Shown piece after piece: positions 1 to 8,567 of a DNA stretch of 12,425 nucleotides. Both the position numbers and the translations under genes were made by a program. Positions within the stretch are counted from its first letter, which is position 1. Each line of letters opens with the position of its first letter. Location: NCBI GenBank assembly GCA_001414345.1, contig LLCB01000695.1, forward strand, positions 1 through 12,425, in the 5' to 3' direction. The DNA is from Hymenoscyphus infarciens. Taxonomy: Eukaryota > Ascomycota > Leotiomycetes > Helotiales > Helotiaceae. The notes under the pieces were generated by a model. The model saw only the letters and a program-made list of their open reading frames with translations. It searched no databases and was not told where the DNA came from.

Positions 1-264
1 CTATATCTTAGACTTTACTTTACTAAATAGTATAATATTACTAGATATTATAATACTTTAAATACTTAAATATAAAGATAGTAACTTAAAGTTAAATTTA
101 GTTTTTATTAAGAATTATATTTAATATAAGTTAAAAAGGTAGATTAAAGTAAAGTAAGAGTTATCTTATTTAGTATCTCTTATAGTATAATAGAAATAAG
201 GGTTTTTTATTAATTTTATTCTTACTTTTATTTATATAAAGTATTTCTTTTTATATAATAACTC
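1..264. other. AT-rich, RIP-mutated flank with no recognisable gene
   Basis: No TpG or CpA is visible here, no ATG occurs on either strand, and all frames are full of TAA and TAG. The word AAAGTAAAGTAAG near 145 recurs at about 7488, on the far side of the satellite region, and a similar word lies in inverted orientation near 10-25. These could be remnants of sequence flanking the array, but in DNA this AT-rich the match may be chance. The stretch around 190-200 (AGAAATAAGG) resembles the conserved box of the downstream satellite, so the array may begin earlier than I can prove. Confidence 0.5.
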
Positions 265-1093
265 TAAGATAATAACTAAGTTTCTTCCTTAAATAGTCTT
301 TTATACTATTATTTCTTTATATCTAAATCTAACTTACTTTTAAAATAACTTTAATTTTTAGAAGAAAAGTTAAAAAGAAGCGAGTTTAACTACTAGATCT
401 AAGCTAATAAGTAGCTATAAACTTATATTCTTATTAAGATAGTATTAAATACTATTAAATAATTATATAAAATATAACTTTTTATTATTTCTTTTATAGA
501 TTTCTTTTAAAAAGTAAACTTAACTATAGAATTAGTAAGAGACTAGTAAAAGGTTTATTTTTTATTTAAATAGACTCTTATAGTCTCTAATAAATATATC
601 TACTCTAAGTTATTATAATCTATAATATTAGATTTTTAGTAATTATTTTAAAAATAAGTAAGTTTAACTACTAGCTTAGTTAAAGAGTAACTATTAAGTT
701 TCTTTTATCTTTAAATTTAACTTTAGACTATATTATAAGAATATATAATTTAATTATTTAATAAGATAAAGGTTATTTATTTAAATATTTTAGAAATTAT
801 TTAAAAGATTAGTTACTAATATTCTTAGTAATAAGCTATTAAGTTAGTTTATTTTTAAGATAATATCTTAGAGTCTATAATAACTCTTATTTATTTTATA
901 GAATATAATAAAGTTCTTATATAAAAGCTAGAGTTTTTAGAGAAAAGGTTTAAAATAAGCGAAGCTAGTATTTAAAAACACTATAAACTAGCTATAAGCT
1001 TTACTTTATCTTTATATAGTCTCTTATACTATAGTATAGCTATATCTAATATAATATCTAAGTATAATATAAGTCTACTAAATAAATATTTTC
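265..1093. repeat. Degenerate left edge of the 162-bp satellite array
   Basis: Satellite words recur here but are diverged and irregularly spaced. The segment from about 265 to 360 aligns with the unit body (AACTAAGTTTCTTCCTTAAA, then TAGTC and a TATACTA-type tract). The conserved box, normally AGAAATAAGCGAACC followed by an ACTACTA- or GTTCTTA-type word, appears in altered form near 372, 645 and 946. That is a spacing of about 270 to 300 bp rather than 162, before the regular spacing starts near 1094. This is what the edge of a tandem array usually looks like, where unequal exchange no longer homogenises units. No coding potential is seen. Confidence 0.6.
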
Positions 1094-1405
1094 GATTTTA
1101 AGATAATAAGTTAAAAATAAGCAAACCTATATATTATAACTACTATAGACTAGTTATAAACTTAGTTTCTTCTTTATAAAGTACTTTATACTAGAGTATA
1201 GCTTTATCTACTCTAAAGTCTTAGTATTATAAAAGTTAATTTTAAGATAATAAGTTAAAAATAAATAAACCTAGTTATTAAAAATATAATAAACTAAGTA
1301 CGAACTTAGTTTTTTATATATCTAGTACTTTATACTATACTATAACTATATCTAATCTTAAGTCTTAGTATTATATAAGTCTACTATATATATATTTTCA
1401 ATTTT

Positions 1406-2540
1406 AAGATAATAAGTTAGAAATAAGCAAACCTAGTTCTTAAAAACGCTATATAGTAGGTATGAACTTAGTTTCTTCTTTAAATAGTCTATTATACTAT
1501 ACTATTACTATATCTATTCTTAAGTCTTAGTATTATATAAGTCTACTATATATATATTTTCAATTTTAAGATAATAAGTTAGAAATAAGTAAACCTAGTT
1601 CTTAAAAACGCTATATAGTAGGTATAAACTTAGTTTCTTCTATATCTAGTACCTTATATTATACTATAGCTATATCTAATCTAATATCCTAGTATTATAT
1701 AATTCTTCTATATAAATATTTTCGATTTTAAGATAATAAGTTAGAAATAAGCAAACCTAGTTCTTAAAAACGCTATATAGTAGGTATAAACTTAGTTTCT
1801 TCTTTAAATAGTCTATTATACTATACTATTACTATATCTATTCTTAAGTCTTAGTATTATATAAGTCTACTATATATATATTTTCGATTTTAAGATAATA
1901 AGTTAGAAATAAGTAAACCTAGTTCTTAAAAACACTATATAGTAGGTATAAACTTAGTTTCTTCTATATCTAGTACCTTATATTATACTATAGCTATATC
2001 TAATCTAATATCCTAGTATTATATAATTCTTTTATATAAATATTTTCGATTTTAAGATAATAAGTTAGAAATAAGCGAACCTAGTTCTTAAAAACGCTAT
2101 ATAGTAGGTATAAACTTAGTTTCTTCTTTAAATAGTCTATTATACTATACTATTACTATATTTATTTATAAGTCTTAGTATTATATAAGTTTACTATATA
2201 TATATTTTCGATTTTAAGATAATAAGTTAGAAATAAGTAAACCTAGTTCTTAAAAACGCTATATAGTAGGTATAAACTTAGTTTCTTCTATATCTAGTAC
2301 CTTATATTATACTATAGCTATATCTAGTCTAATATCCTAGTATTATATAATTCTTTTATATAAATATTTTCGATTTTAAGATAATAAGTTAGAAATAAGC
2401 AAACCTAGTTCTTAAAAACACTATATAGTAGGTATAAACTTAGTTTCTTCTTTAAATCTTCTCTTATATTATACTAATACTATATCTATTCTTAAGTCTT
2501 AGTATTATATAAGTCTACTATATATATATTTTCGATTTTA
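1406..2540. repeat. 324-bp higher-order repeat (alternating A and B units)
   Basis: Within subfamily I two unit types alternate. A units (starting 1406, 1730, 2054, 2378) continue after TTTCTTC with TTTAAAT and carry ATTCTTAAGTCTTAGTATTA, or a close variant in the 2054 unit. B units (1568, 1892, 2216) continue with TATATCTAGTACC and carry TAATATCCTAGTATTA. This gives seven consecutive units in strict A-B order, so the real amplification unit here was a 324-bp dimer. Higher-order structure of this kind implies amplification by unequal crossing-over or a similar process before, or between rounds of, point mutation. Confidence 0.88.
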
Positions 2541-3200
2541 AGATAATAAGTTAGAAATAAGTAAACTTAGTTATTAAAGATACTATAAACTAGCTATTAA
2601 CAAAGTTTCTTCTTTATCTAGTATATTATACTATACCTTAGCTATATTTAATCTTAAGTCTTAGTATTATATAAGTCTATTATATAATTATTTTCGATTT
2701 TAAGATAATAAGTTAGAAATAAGTAAACTTAGTTATTAAAAGTGTTATAGACTAGCTATAAACCTAGTACCTTCTTTATATAATACTATATACTATACCT
2801 TAGCTATATCTAATCTTAAGTCTTAGTATTATATAAGTCTATTATATAAATATTTTTAATTTTAAGATAATAAATTAGAAATAAGTAAACTTAGTTATTA
2901 AAAGTACTATAAACTAGCTCTAAACCTAATATCTTCTTTATATAGTCTTTTATACTTTACTATAGCTATACTTAATCTAATATCTTAGTATTATATAATT
3001 CTTTTATATAAATATTTTCTATTTTAAGATAATAAGTTAGAAATAAGTAAACCTAGTTCTTAAAAACACTATATAGTAAGTATAAACTTAGTTTCTTTTT
3101 TAAATCGTCTATTATATTATACTATAGCTATATCTATTCTTAAGTCTTAGTATTATATAAGTCTATTATATATATATTTTTAATTTTAAAATAATAAGTT

Positions 3201-3210
3201 AGAAATAAGT
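3201..3210. repeat. Left target-site duplication of the inserted element
   Basis: AGAAATAAGT abuts the left inverted repeat. Its partner, AGAAATAAAC, is at 4187-4196. The satellite consensus at this place is AGAAATAAGC, so each copy differs from it by one RIP-type transition: C to T on the left, G to A on the right. Confidence 0.88.
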
Positions 3211-3220
3211 AGTATTTTAG
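3211..3220 (+). repeat. Left terminal inverted repeat of the element
   Basis: AGTATTTTAG is the exact reverse complement of the right end at 4177-4186. Beyond base 10 the two ends remain partly similar for about 20 more bases. Confidence 0.85.
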
Positions 3221-3515
3221 GTTTCTCTATCTAATCTATTATCTTATCCTTCTTTAATAATCCTTCTTCTTTCTACCTCTATTTTAAGACTATTCTATCT
3301 AATTCTATTCTAATATATTACTTCTCTTAACTACTCTAATTCTATTCTAAAATTTATTCTACTTATCCTTTCCTATCTAAGGTATTAGAGTAGCCTTTCC
3401 TAGTCTATAAGAGAGGCTAGGCAGGGTATATACTAGCCTTAAATATATTATTTATAGTATTATTAGTATATTTAGTACTACCTAAGAAAAGTATATAATA
3501 TTAGTCTCTAATTAA

Positions 3516-3609
3516 TACTCTCCTCTCTCTTAATTATCTATAAACGTATAGACATTTTTATAGCTAAAATGTCTATATATCTATAAATAATTAAGAGAGA
3601 GAGAGAGTA
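3516..3609. repeat. Long imperfect palindrome (hairpin) inside the element
   Basis: The arms run inward from TACTCTC at 3516 and from its complement ending at 3609, meeting around 3555-3567 with a small loop. The inner arms share CTTAATTAT and TAGACATTTT (complement AAAATGTCTA). Between them the four mismatches are all transitions, as expected if the arms were once identical and then mutated separately by RIP. One arm keeps a CpA (GACATT) and the other a TpG (AATGTC), rare survivors. A (CT)n run lies at the left foot and (GA)n at the right. It could be a nested miniature element or a structural part of the host transposon. Confidence 0.8.
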
Positions 3610-3634
3610 CCTAAAAACAAGGGTTTTACTATAG

Positions 3635-3666
3635 TAAATTAAGTACTTAGTAGAGTACTTAATTTA
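3635..3666. repeat. 13-bp perfect inverted repeat with 6-nt spacer
   Basis: TAAATTAAGTACT at 3635-3647 is the exact complement of AGTACTTAATTTA at 3654-3666, separated by TAGTAG. Looser complementarity may extend to AAGGG near 3619 and CCCTT near 3690. Function unknown; it sits just inside the transposon next to the larger palindrome. Confidence 0.75.
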
Positions 3667-4176
3667 GTGTTATTTACTTCTATAAGCCCTTATATTTAAG
3701 CCTTAACTAGTTTCTAATATAATAGAGATAACTTAGTACTTTTAAGCGTAGATTATTATAGACTAAAAGTTATAAAAGAAGTAAAGAGAAAAAGACTTAG
3801 AAGGTAAGTAGTAAGATAAAGAGAATTAGGTTATTACTAATCTACTAAGATAATAATATCTTATCTTTTAATAGCTTTAATAATATTATTATTTTTAATA
3901 CTTTTTAAATTAGTCTATAATATTAGTACTTTTTATTACTTTTTACTTATTTTAATTTTTTTTACTTATATACTTCTTATTCTATTCTATCTTTTCTAAT
4001 ACTTCTCTTTACCTAGCCCCCTCTTTTAGTCTTCCTTATCTCTCTTATTTAAATTTAATATCTCTTCTACCTAATTTAGCCTAGTCTATAAGTAAAATTA
4101 GCCTATCCTCTCCTTTCCTAATAAAGAGAGGTAGCCTATCCTCTTTAGAGTACTAAGCTAACTAAGGTAAGGAAAG

Positions 4177-4186
4177 CTAAAATACT
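4177..4186 (-). repeat. Right terminal inverted repeat of the element
   Basis: CTAAAATACT is the perfect partner of 3211-3220 and is followed immediately by the second target-duplication copy. Confidence 0.85.
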
Positions 4187-4196
4187 AGAAATAAAC
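4187..4196. repeat. Right target-site duplication of the inserted element
   Basis: AGAAATAAAC is the second copy of the 10-bp duplicated target (first at 3201-3210), after which the satellite unit resumes with GAACC in register. Confidence 0.88.
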
Positions 4197-4775
4197 GAAC
4201 CTAGTTCTTAAAAACACTAGATAGTAGATATAAACTTAGTTTCTTCTATATCTAGTACCTTATACTATACTATAGCTATATCTAATCTAATATCCTAGTA
4301 TTATATAATTCTTTTATATAAATATTTTTAATTTTAAGATAATAAGTTAGAAATAAGCGAACCTAGTTCTTAAAAACGCTATATAGTAGATATAAACTTA
4401 GTTTCTTCTATATCTAGTACCTTATATTATACTATAGCTATATCTAATCTAATATCCTAGTATTATATAATTCTTTTATATAAATATTTTAGATTTTAAG
4501 ATAATAAGTTAGAAATAAGCGAACCTAACTACTAATTTCGCTATAGACTAGGTATTAACTTAGTTTCTTCTTAATAATATCTATTTTACTAGACTTTAAG
4601 TTTATTTATTAAAAGTTCTAAGTATTATATAAGTCTTTTATATAAATACTTTTAAGTCTTAAAAGTTAGAAATAAGCGAATCTAACTACTTATTTAACTA
4701 GAGACTAGCTACTAAACTAGTTTCTTCTTATAATAATTAAGCTAGAAACTAGCTATTAAGTTACTTTCTTTCTAT
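4197..4775. repeat. Satellite array resumes; switch from subfamily I to II
   Basis: Two B-type units follow the element, with anchors at 4336 and 4498, again 162 apart. The next unit (4498 to about 4660) is a hybrid. It starts with the subfamily I anchor but then carries CTAACTACTAATTTCGCTATA and TTAGTTTCTTCTTAATAAT, close to subfamily II. The following box at 4668 is 157 bp on. From 4678 to about 4775 the sequence is clearly subfamily II, with a truncated, partly duplicated unit (a GAGACTAGC-type word near 4700 and GAAACTAGC near 4750). The array then stops at an unrelated segment. Confidence 0.8.
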
Positions 4776-4978
4776 TCTTACTAAAAAGCTAAACTAGATA
4801 CTATAAGAGGTAAAACCTTAAATTATACTTATTCGCTCTATTACTCTTTACTACTCTTATAAGTAATTAGTAGGCTTATAAGATTTTTAGTATAATAGAG
4901 GTGTAATAGTTTAATAGATTATAAATTTAAAGGCTTTTTAAGGCTGCCTCTACTTCTCTAGCACTTATAATATAAGCT

Positions 4979-4996
4979 AATTAAGAGCTCTTAATT
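4979..4996. repeat. 18-bp perfect palindrome
   Basis: AATTAAGAGCTCTTAATT is fully self-complementary. It lies in the non-satellite segment; its role is unknown. Confidence 0.7.
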
Positions 4997-5155
4997 CTAT
5001 TATAAATAGTAGGTTAGTTATATATCTTAAAAGTAGAAGAGCTCCTTATATATATAATAATAAGTATATATTAACTAACTAAGCTACTTATTTATAAGAT
5101 AAAAGCACTTTTATTATTTAGATCTATAAAATAAAATTAAATATAATAGTATTAT

Positions 5156-5178
5156 AAGCTAAGTAAGCTACTTAGCTT
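5156..5178. repeat. 10-bp inverted repeat with 3-nt loop
   Basis: AAGCTAAGTA and TACTTAGCTT flank AGC. A related ACTAAGCTACTT word occurs near 5088 in the same segment. Confidence 0.65.
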
Positions 5179-5183
5179 TTAAC

Positions 5184-5205
5184 GTTTAGCTAGGGTTTAG
5201 CTAGG
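5184..5205. repeat. Two perfect 11-bp tandem copies
   Basis: GTTTAGCTAGG occurs twice with no gap (5184-5194 and 5195-5205). The junction reads TAGGGTTTAG, which superficially resembles telomeric sequence but is not a telomere tract. Confidence 0.7.
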
Positions 5206-5321
5206 TTTTTTTTAGTATTATCTATTATATTATAAACTCTAATAAAATAACTTAATATAGTCTTATTATTATTAAAAATATATTAATAATTTAAATCTAA
5301 TTAAATCTCTACTAATACTAA

Positions 5322-5333
5322 ACTACTAGTAGT
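5322..5333. repeat. 12-bp perfect palindrome
   Basis: ACTACTAGTAGT is fully self-complementary. In DNA rich in CTA and TAG words it may be chance. Confidence 0.4.
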
Positions 5334-5505
5334 AATATAACTTAATTAGATCTTTAATACTATACTTCTATTAAAATCTATTATTTTATTATAAATAAGC
5401 TAAGTAAAAACTAAGTTACTAGAAAGATTAATAATTATACTTAGATTTATTAATAAAGCTTTAGTTCTATTAAGCTATTAGAAGTTCTATAAATTCGCTA
5501 AGTTT

Positions 5506-7450
5506 TTAATATTATACTCTAATTATATCTAGTTTAAGTTTTAAAGATCTACTTATATATAAATTTTTTATATTTCTAGATAAAAAGTAGGAAATAAGTA
5601 AATCTAACTACTAATTTAGCTAGAGACTAGCTATAAAGTTAGTTTCTTCTTAATATAGTCTCTTATACTATACTCTAACTATATCTAATTTAAGTTTTAA
5701 GAATCTACTATATCTTATCTATTAATTTTTTATACTTATAGATAAAAAGCAAGAAATAGGCGAACCTAACTACTAATTTAGCTAGAGACTAGTTATAAAG
5801 TTAGTTTCTTCTTAATAAGATCTTTTATACTCTACTAGAACCTTTTTTAATATAAGTTCTAGGTATTATATAAGTCTTTTATATAAATATTTTAAATTTT
5901 AAATTAGAAGTTAGAAATAAGTAAACCTACCTACTAATCTAGCTAAAGACTAGCTATAAAGTTAGTTTCTTCTTAATATAGTTACCTATACTATACTTTA
6001 ACTATATTAAGTTTAAGTTTTAAGAATATACTATCTTTTATATATAAATATTTTAAATTTCTAGATTAGAAGTTAGAAATAAGCAAACCTACCTACTAAT
6101 CTAGCTAGAGACTAGCTATAAAGTTAGTTTCTTCTTAATATAGTCTCTTATACTATACTTTAACTATATTAAGTTTAAGTTTTAAGAATATACTATCTTT
6201 TATATATAAATATTTTAGATTTCTAGATAAAAAGCAAGAAATAAGCAAACTTAACTACTAATTTAGCTAGAGATTAGCTATAAAGTTAGTTTCTTCTTAA
6301 TAAGATCTCTTATACTTTACTAGAACCTTTTTTAATATAAGTTCTAGATATTATATAAGTCTTTTATATAAATTTTTTATATTTCTAGATAAAAAGCAAG
6401 AAATAAGTAAACCTAACTACTAATTTAGCTAGAGACTAGCTATAAAGTTAGTTTCTTCTTAATATAGTCTCTTATACTATATTTAAACTATATCTAATTT
6501 AAGTTTTAAGGATCTACTATATCTTATATATAAATTTTTTATATTTCTAGATAAAAAGTAAGAAATAAGTAAACCTAACTACTAATTTAGCTAGAGACTA
6601 GCTATAAAGTTAGTTTCTTCTTAATAAGATCTCTTATACTCTACTAAAACCTTTTTTAATATAAGTTCTAGGTATTATATAAGTCTTCTATATAAATATT
6701 TTAAATTTTAGATTAGAAGTTAGAAATAAGTAAACTTATCTACTAATCTAGCTAGAGACTAGCTATAAAGTTAGTTTCTTCTTAATATAGTCTCTTATAC
6801 TATATTTTAACTATATTAAGTTTAAGTTTTAAGAATATACTATCTTTTATATATAAATATTTTAGATTTCTAGATTAGAAGTTAGAAATAAGTAAACCTA
6901 CCTACTAATCTAGCTAGAGACTAGCTATAAAGTTAGTTTCTTCTTAATATAATCACCTATACTATACTTTAACTATATTAAGTTTAAGTTTTAAGAAATT
7001 ACTATCTTTTATATATAGATTTCTAGATTAGAAGTTAGAAATAAGCAAACCTATCTACTAATTTAGCTAGAGACTAGCTATAAAGTTAGTTTCTTCTTAA
7101 TATAGTCTCTTATACTATTCCTTAACTATATTAAGTTTAAGTTTTAAGAATATACTATCTTTTATATATAAAGATTTTAGATTTCTAGATAAAAAATAAG
7201 AAATAAGTAAACCTACCTACTAATCTAGCTAAAGACTAGCTATAAAATTAGTTTCTTCTTAATAAGATCTCTTATACTATACTAGAACCCTTTTTAATAT
7301 AAGTTCTAGGTATTATATAAGTCTTCTATATAAATATTTTAAATTTTAAATTAAAAGTTAGAAATAAGTAAACCTACTTACTAATCTAGCTAGAGACTAG
7401 CTATTAACTTAGTTTCTTCTTAATAAGTTCTCTTATATAAATCCTAAACT
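5506..7450. repeat. 162-bp tandem satellite array, subfamily II
   Basis: The box GAAATAAG (GAAATAGG in one unit) starts at 5591, 5753, 5914, 6076, 6238, 6400, 6562, 6723, 6885, 7038, 7200 and 7361. Intervals are 162 or 161 bp, except 153 between 6885 and 7038, where about 9 bp are lost before the anchor. Units share CTAACTACTAATTTAGCTAG (or CTACCTACTAATCTAGCTAG), GACTAGCTATAAAGTTAG and TTTCTTCTTAAT. Two body types are present. One continues TATAGTCTCTTATACTATAC (161 or 162 bp mostly), the other AAGATCTCTTATACT followed by TAGAACC (for example 5753, 6238, 6562, 7200, mostly 161 bp). They alternate irregularly. The array shares its period and its GAAATAAG and TTTCTTCT boxes with subfamily I, so both derive from one satellite. 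Confidence 0.93.
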
Positions 7451-7820
7451 CGTTTTAATATAAGTTCTAATTTTATAGTTATCTTAAAGTAAAGTAAGAC
7501 TTTATATAATAAAGAAAATAAAAGTAAAATAAAATATTTATCTAACTATAAGTTTATTATTACTATAATACTTTATTAAAACTAAACTAAGATTATAATA
7601 TTATTAGTAATTTAGCTTTTTAAAAGTATAAAAGTATATTAATTCTATTTTAAATATTAAATTCTAAACTAGAAGTAGAAATATAAAGAACTTCTACCTA
7701 GTTAACTTATAATTACTTCTTTCTATCTAGTTATTATATTAAATAATAACTAAAAGACTCCTATTATATTCTAAGAAGCTATATAAGATATTAAAACTAG
7801 TTTAATATCTTAGTAAACCT
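7451..7820. other. AT-rich spacer between satellite and helicase pseudogene
   Basis: No satellite words, no ATG and dense stops in all frames, including the frame of the neighbouring pseudogene. By position it would hold the old 3' untranslated and downstream region of that gene, since the gene runs on the minus strand and ends near 7821. The only structure I see is the hairpin at 7784-7812. The word GTTATCTTAAAGTAAAGTAAG at about 7478-7498 partly matches words near 145-165 at the left end of the window. Confidence 0.5.
7784..7812. repeat. 12-bp inverted repeat just beyond the pseudogene 3' end
   Basis: TAAGATATTAAA and TTTAATATCTTA flank a 5-nt loop (ACTAG). It sits immediately past the last plausible codon of the helicase relic. 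Fungal genes do not use bacterial-type terminators, so I give it no function. Confidence 0.6.
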
Positions 7821-8237
7821 CTATTCTTACTCTCTTTCTAAAAAGAGCTTATTAAACCCTAGTATACCTTTAGTATTAATAAAATCTATAAACACTTTAG
7901 TTAGAAATACCTTAATAATCTATCTCTCTATTAGTATACTCCTAATACTAATACCTAATAGCTTAGCTATTTTAAGTTCTTTAAGATAAGATATAGCTAA
8001 AGCTAAGATATAGTAGTTAAATATTAGCTCTTTATACTCCTTTTTCTTAATACTAAAATAAATAATAGTAGAGAATAAATAAGTAGAATAGTAGCTATTT
8101 TTAGCTTTATTATAGTCTTTTAAGACTATTTTTAGATCTTAAGTCTTAGATAAAAGATTAAAAGAATATAAATAATTAAGAGTAATATACTTAATAAAAT
8201 AATAAGAAAGCTTAGACTCTTTAAAGAAAGAAGAAAT

Positions 8238-8460
8238 AAATCTATAATAATAATACCTCTCTCTAGTACTTAATATTCTATAGAGTAGCTTTATTCTATT
8301 ATTCTCTATTACTTTATTCTATTCTAATATAGTAGAACCTTAAAGCTCTATTATCTTAGAATAAGTATAATAAGGATTATAAAGTAATAGAGAAGTAGTA
8401 GAATTATAAAAGTCTACTATAGTAGTATCTAAATAAGAGCTTATAATATATTATCTATAA
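8238..8460 (-). other. Tyr clusters marking a probable former Cys/His zinc-binding segment
   Basis: RIP turns both TGT/TGC (Cys) and CAT/CAC (His) into Tyr codons. After motif VI the frame shows YR-stop-YIISSYLD at 8427-8459, which resembles the CRR....YLD element that follows the helicase core in TLH-type proteins. It then shows YNPYYTY at 8361-8381 and YYYY at 8244-8255. The simplest reading is that these were Cys/His-rich zinc ligands like those of the RecQ-Ct zinc domain. The identity of each ligand is inference. Confidence 0.5.
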
Positions 8461-8567
8461 GTAGATTTATATAAATAAGCTCTAAATAAGCTCTATTTAG
8501 AAGATTCTATTTTCCTTTCTACTTCTTCTCTTTACTTATAATAGAATAAAGAAGCTAAAAGCTTCTT

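Larger units (their letters stand above)
1094..3210. repeat. 162-bp tandem satellite array, subfamily I
   Basis: The anchor AAGATAATAAG (or a one-base variant) starts at 1100, 1244, 1406, 1568, 1730, 1892, 2054, 2216, 2378, 2540, 2702, 2864, 3026 and 3188. After the first interval of 144, every interval is exactly 162 bp. Each unit carries in order the anchor, a TTAGAAATAAG box followed by CGAACCTAG or a mutated form, a GTTCTTAAAAACGCTATATA-type segment, CTTAGTTTCTTCT, and an AGTATTATATAA segment. Unit-to-unit differences are largely C/T and G/A transitions, as RIP leaves. Only units 2540-3026 depart noticeably, carrying GTTATTAAA in place of GTTCTTAAA. No frame is open, so this is non-coding satellite. 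Confidence 0.95.
3399..4144. repeat. Short direct repeats inside the element
   Basis: Two 13-bp words occur twice within the inserted element. CCTAGTCTATAAG lies at 3399-3411 and 4080-4092, near opposite ends. TAGCCTATCCTCT lies at 4099-4111 and 4132-4144. Subterminal direct repeats can be transposase-binding sites in DNA transposons. That role is inference here, and low complexity could produce part of the similarity. Confidence 0.5.
3211..4186. mobile_element. Non-autonomous DNA transposon with TIRs, inserted in the satellite
   Basis: This 976-bp segment has no satellite homology and splits one unit. Its ends are perfect inverted repeats, AGTATTTTAG at 3211-3220 and CTAAAATACT at 4177-4186. 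Weaker complementarity extends to about 22-30 bp, with most mismatches being transitions. A 10-bp target duplication flanks it. The anchors at 3188 and 4336 are 1148 bp apart; subtracting 976 plus one 10-bp duplication leaves 162, exactly one unit, which confirms the boundaries. A duplication of 9-11 bp is typical of Mutator-like (MULE) elements, so a MULE-derived non-autonomous element is the best guess. No transposase frame is visible. The interior holds two hairpins (3516-3609, 3635-3666) and short direct repeats. Confidence 0.88.
4776..5505. other. Non-satellite segment splitting the array (possible second insertion)
   Basis: About 730 bp lack satellite words. The satellite ends at roughly 4770 (TTTCTTT, about 55-60 bases into a unit) and reappears near 5506 (TATTATACTCTAATTATATC, about 70-75 bases into a unit), so almost no unit sequence is missing. 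That is what an insertion would leave. I could not find convincing terminal inverted repeats or a target duplication, so the boundaries are approximate. Four of the few surviving TpG and CpA dinucleotides cluster here (4902, 4945, 4961 and 5106). Several palindromes occur inside. All frames are closed and no gene is recognisable. Confidence 0.55.

Noticed and set aside
1..200. Words AAAGTAAAGTAAG near both ends of the satellite as evidence for a flanking duplication.
   Set aside because: The matches are short and low-complexity in very AT-rich DNA, and I could not extend them into a convincing repeat.
3211..4186. Solo LTR as an explanation for the insertion.
   Set aside because: The ends are inverted repeats beginning AG...CT rather than TG...CA (or a RIP-altered TA...TA), and the 10-bp duplication is longer than the 4-6 bp of LTR retroelements.
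5184..5205. TAGGGTTTAG resembling a telomeric repeat.
   Set aside because: It is the junction of two 11-bp copies of GTTTAGCTAGG. There is no run of TTAGGG or CCCTAA units anywhere in the window.
1094..7450. Regularly spaced repeats that could suggest a CRISPR array.
   Set aside because: The whole 162-bp unit repeats with no unique spacers, and the base pattern is fungal RIP, not prokaryotic.
1..7820. Short open frames on either strand.
   Set aside because: None has an ATG in a sensible position, none has coding character, and any open stretch is a few dozen codons of AT-rich or satellite sequence.
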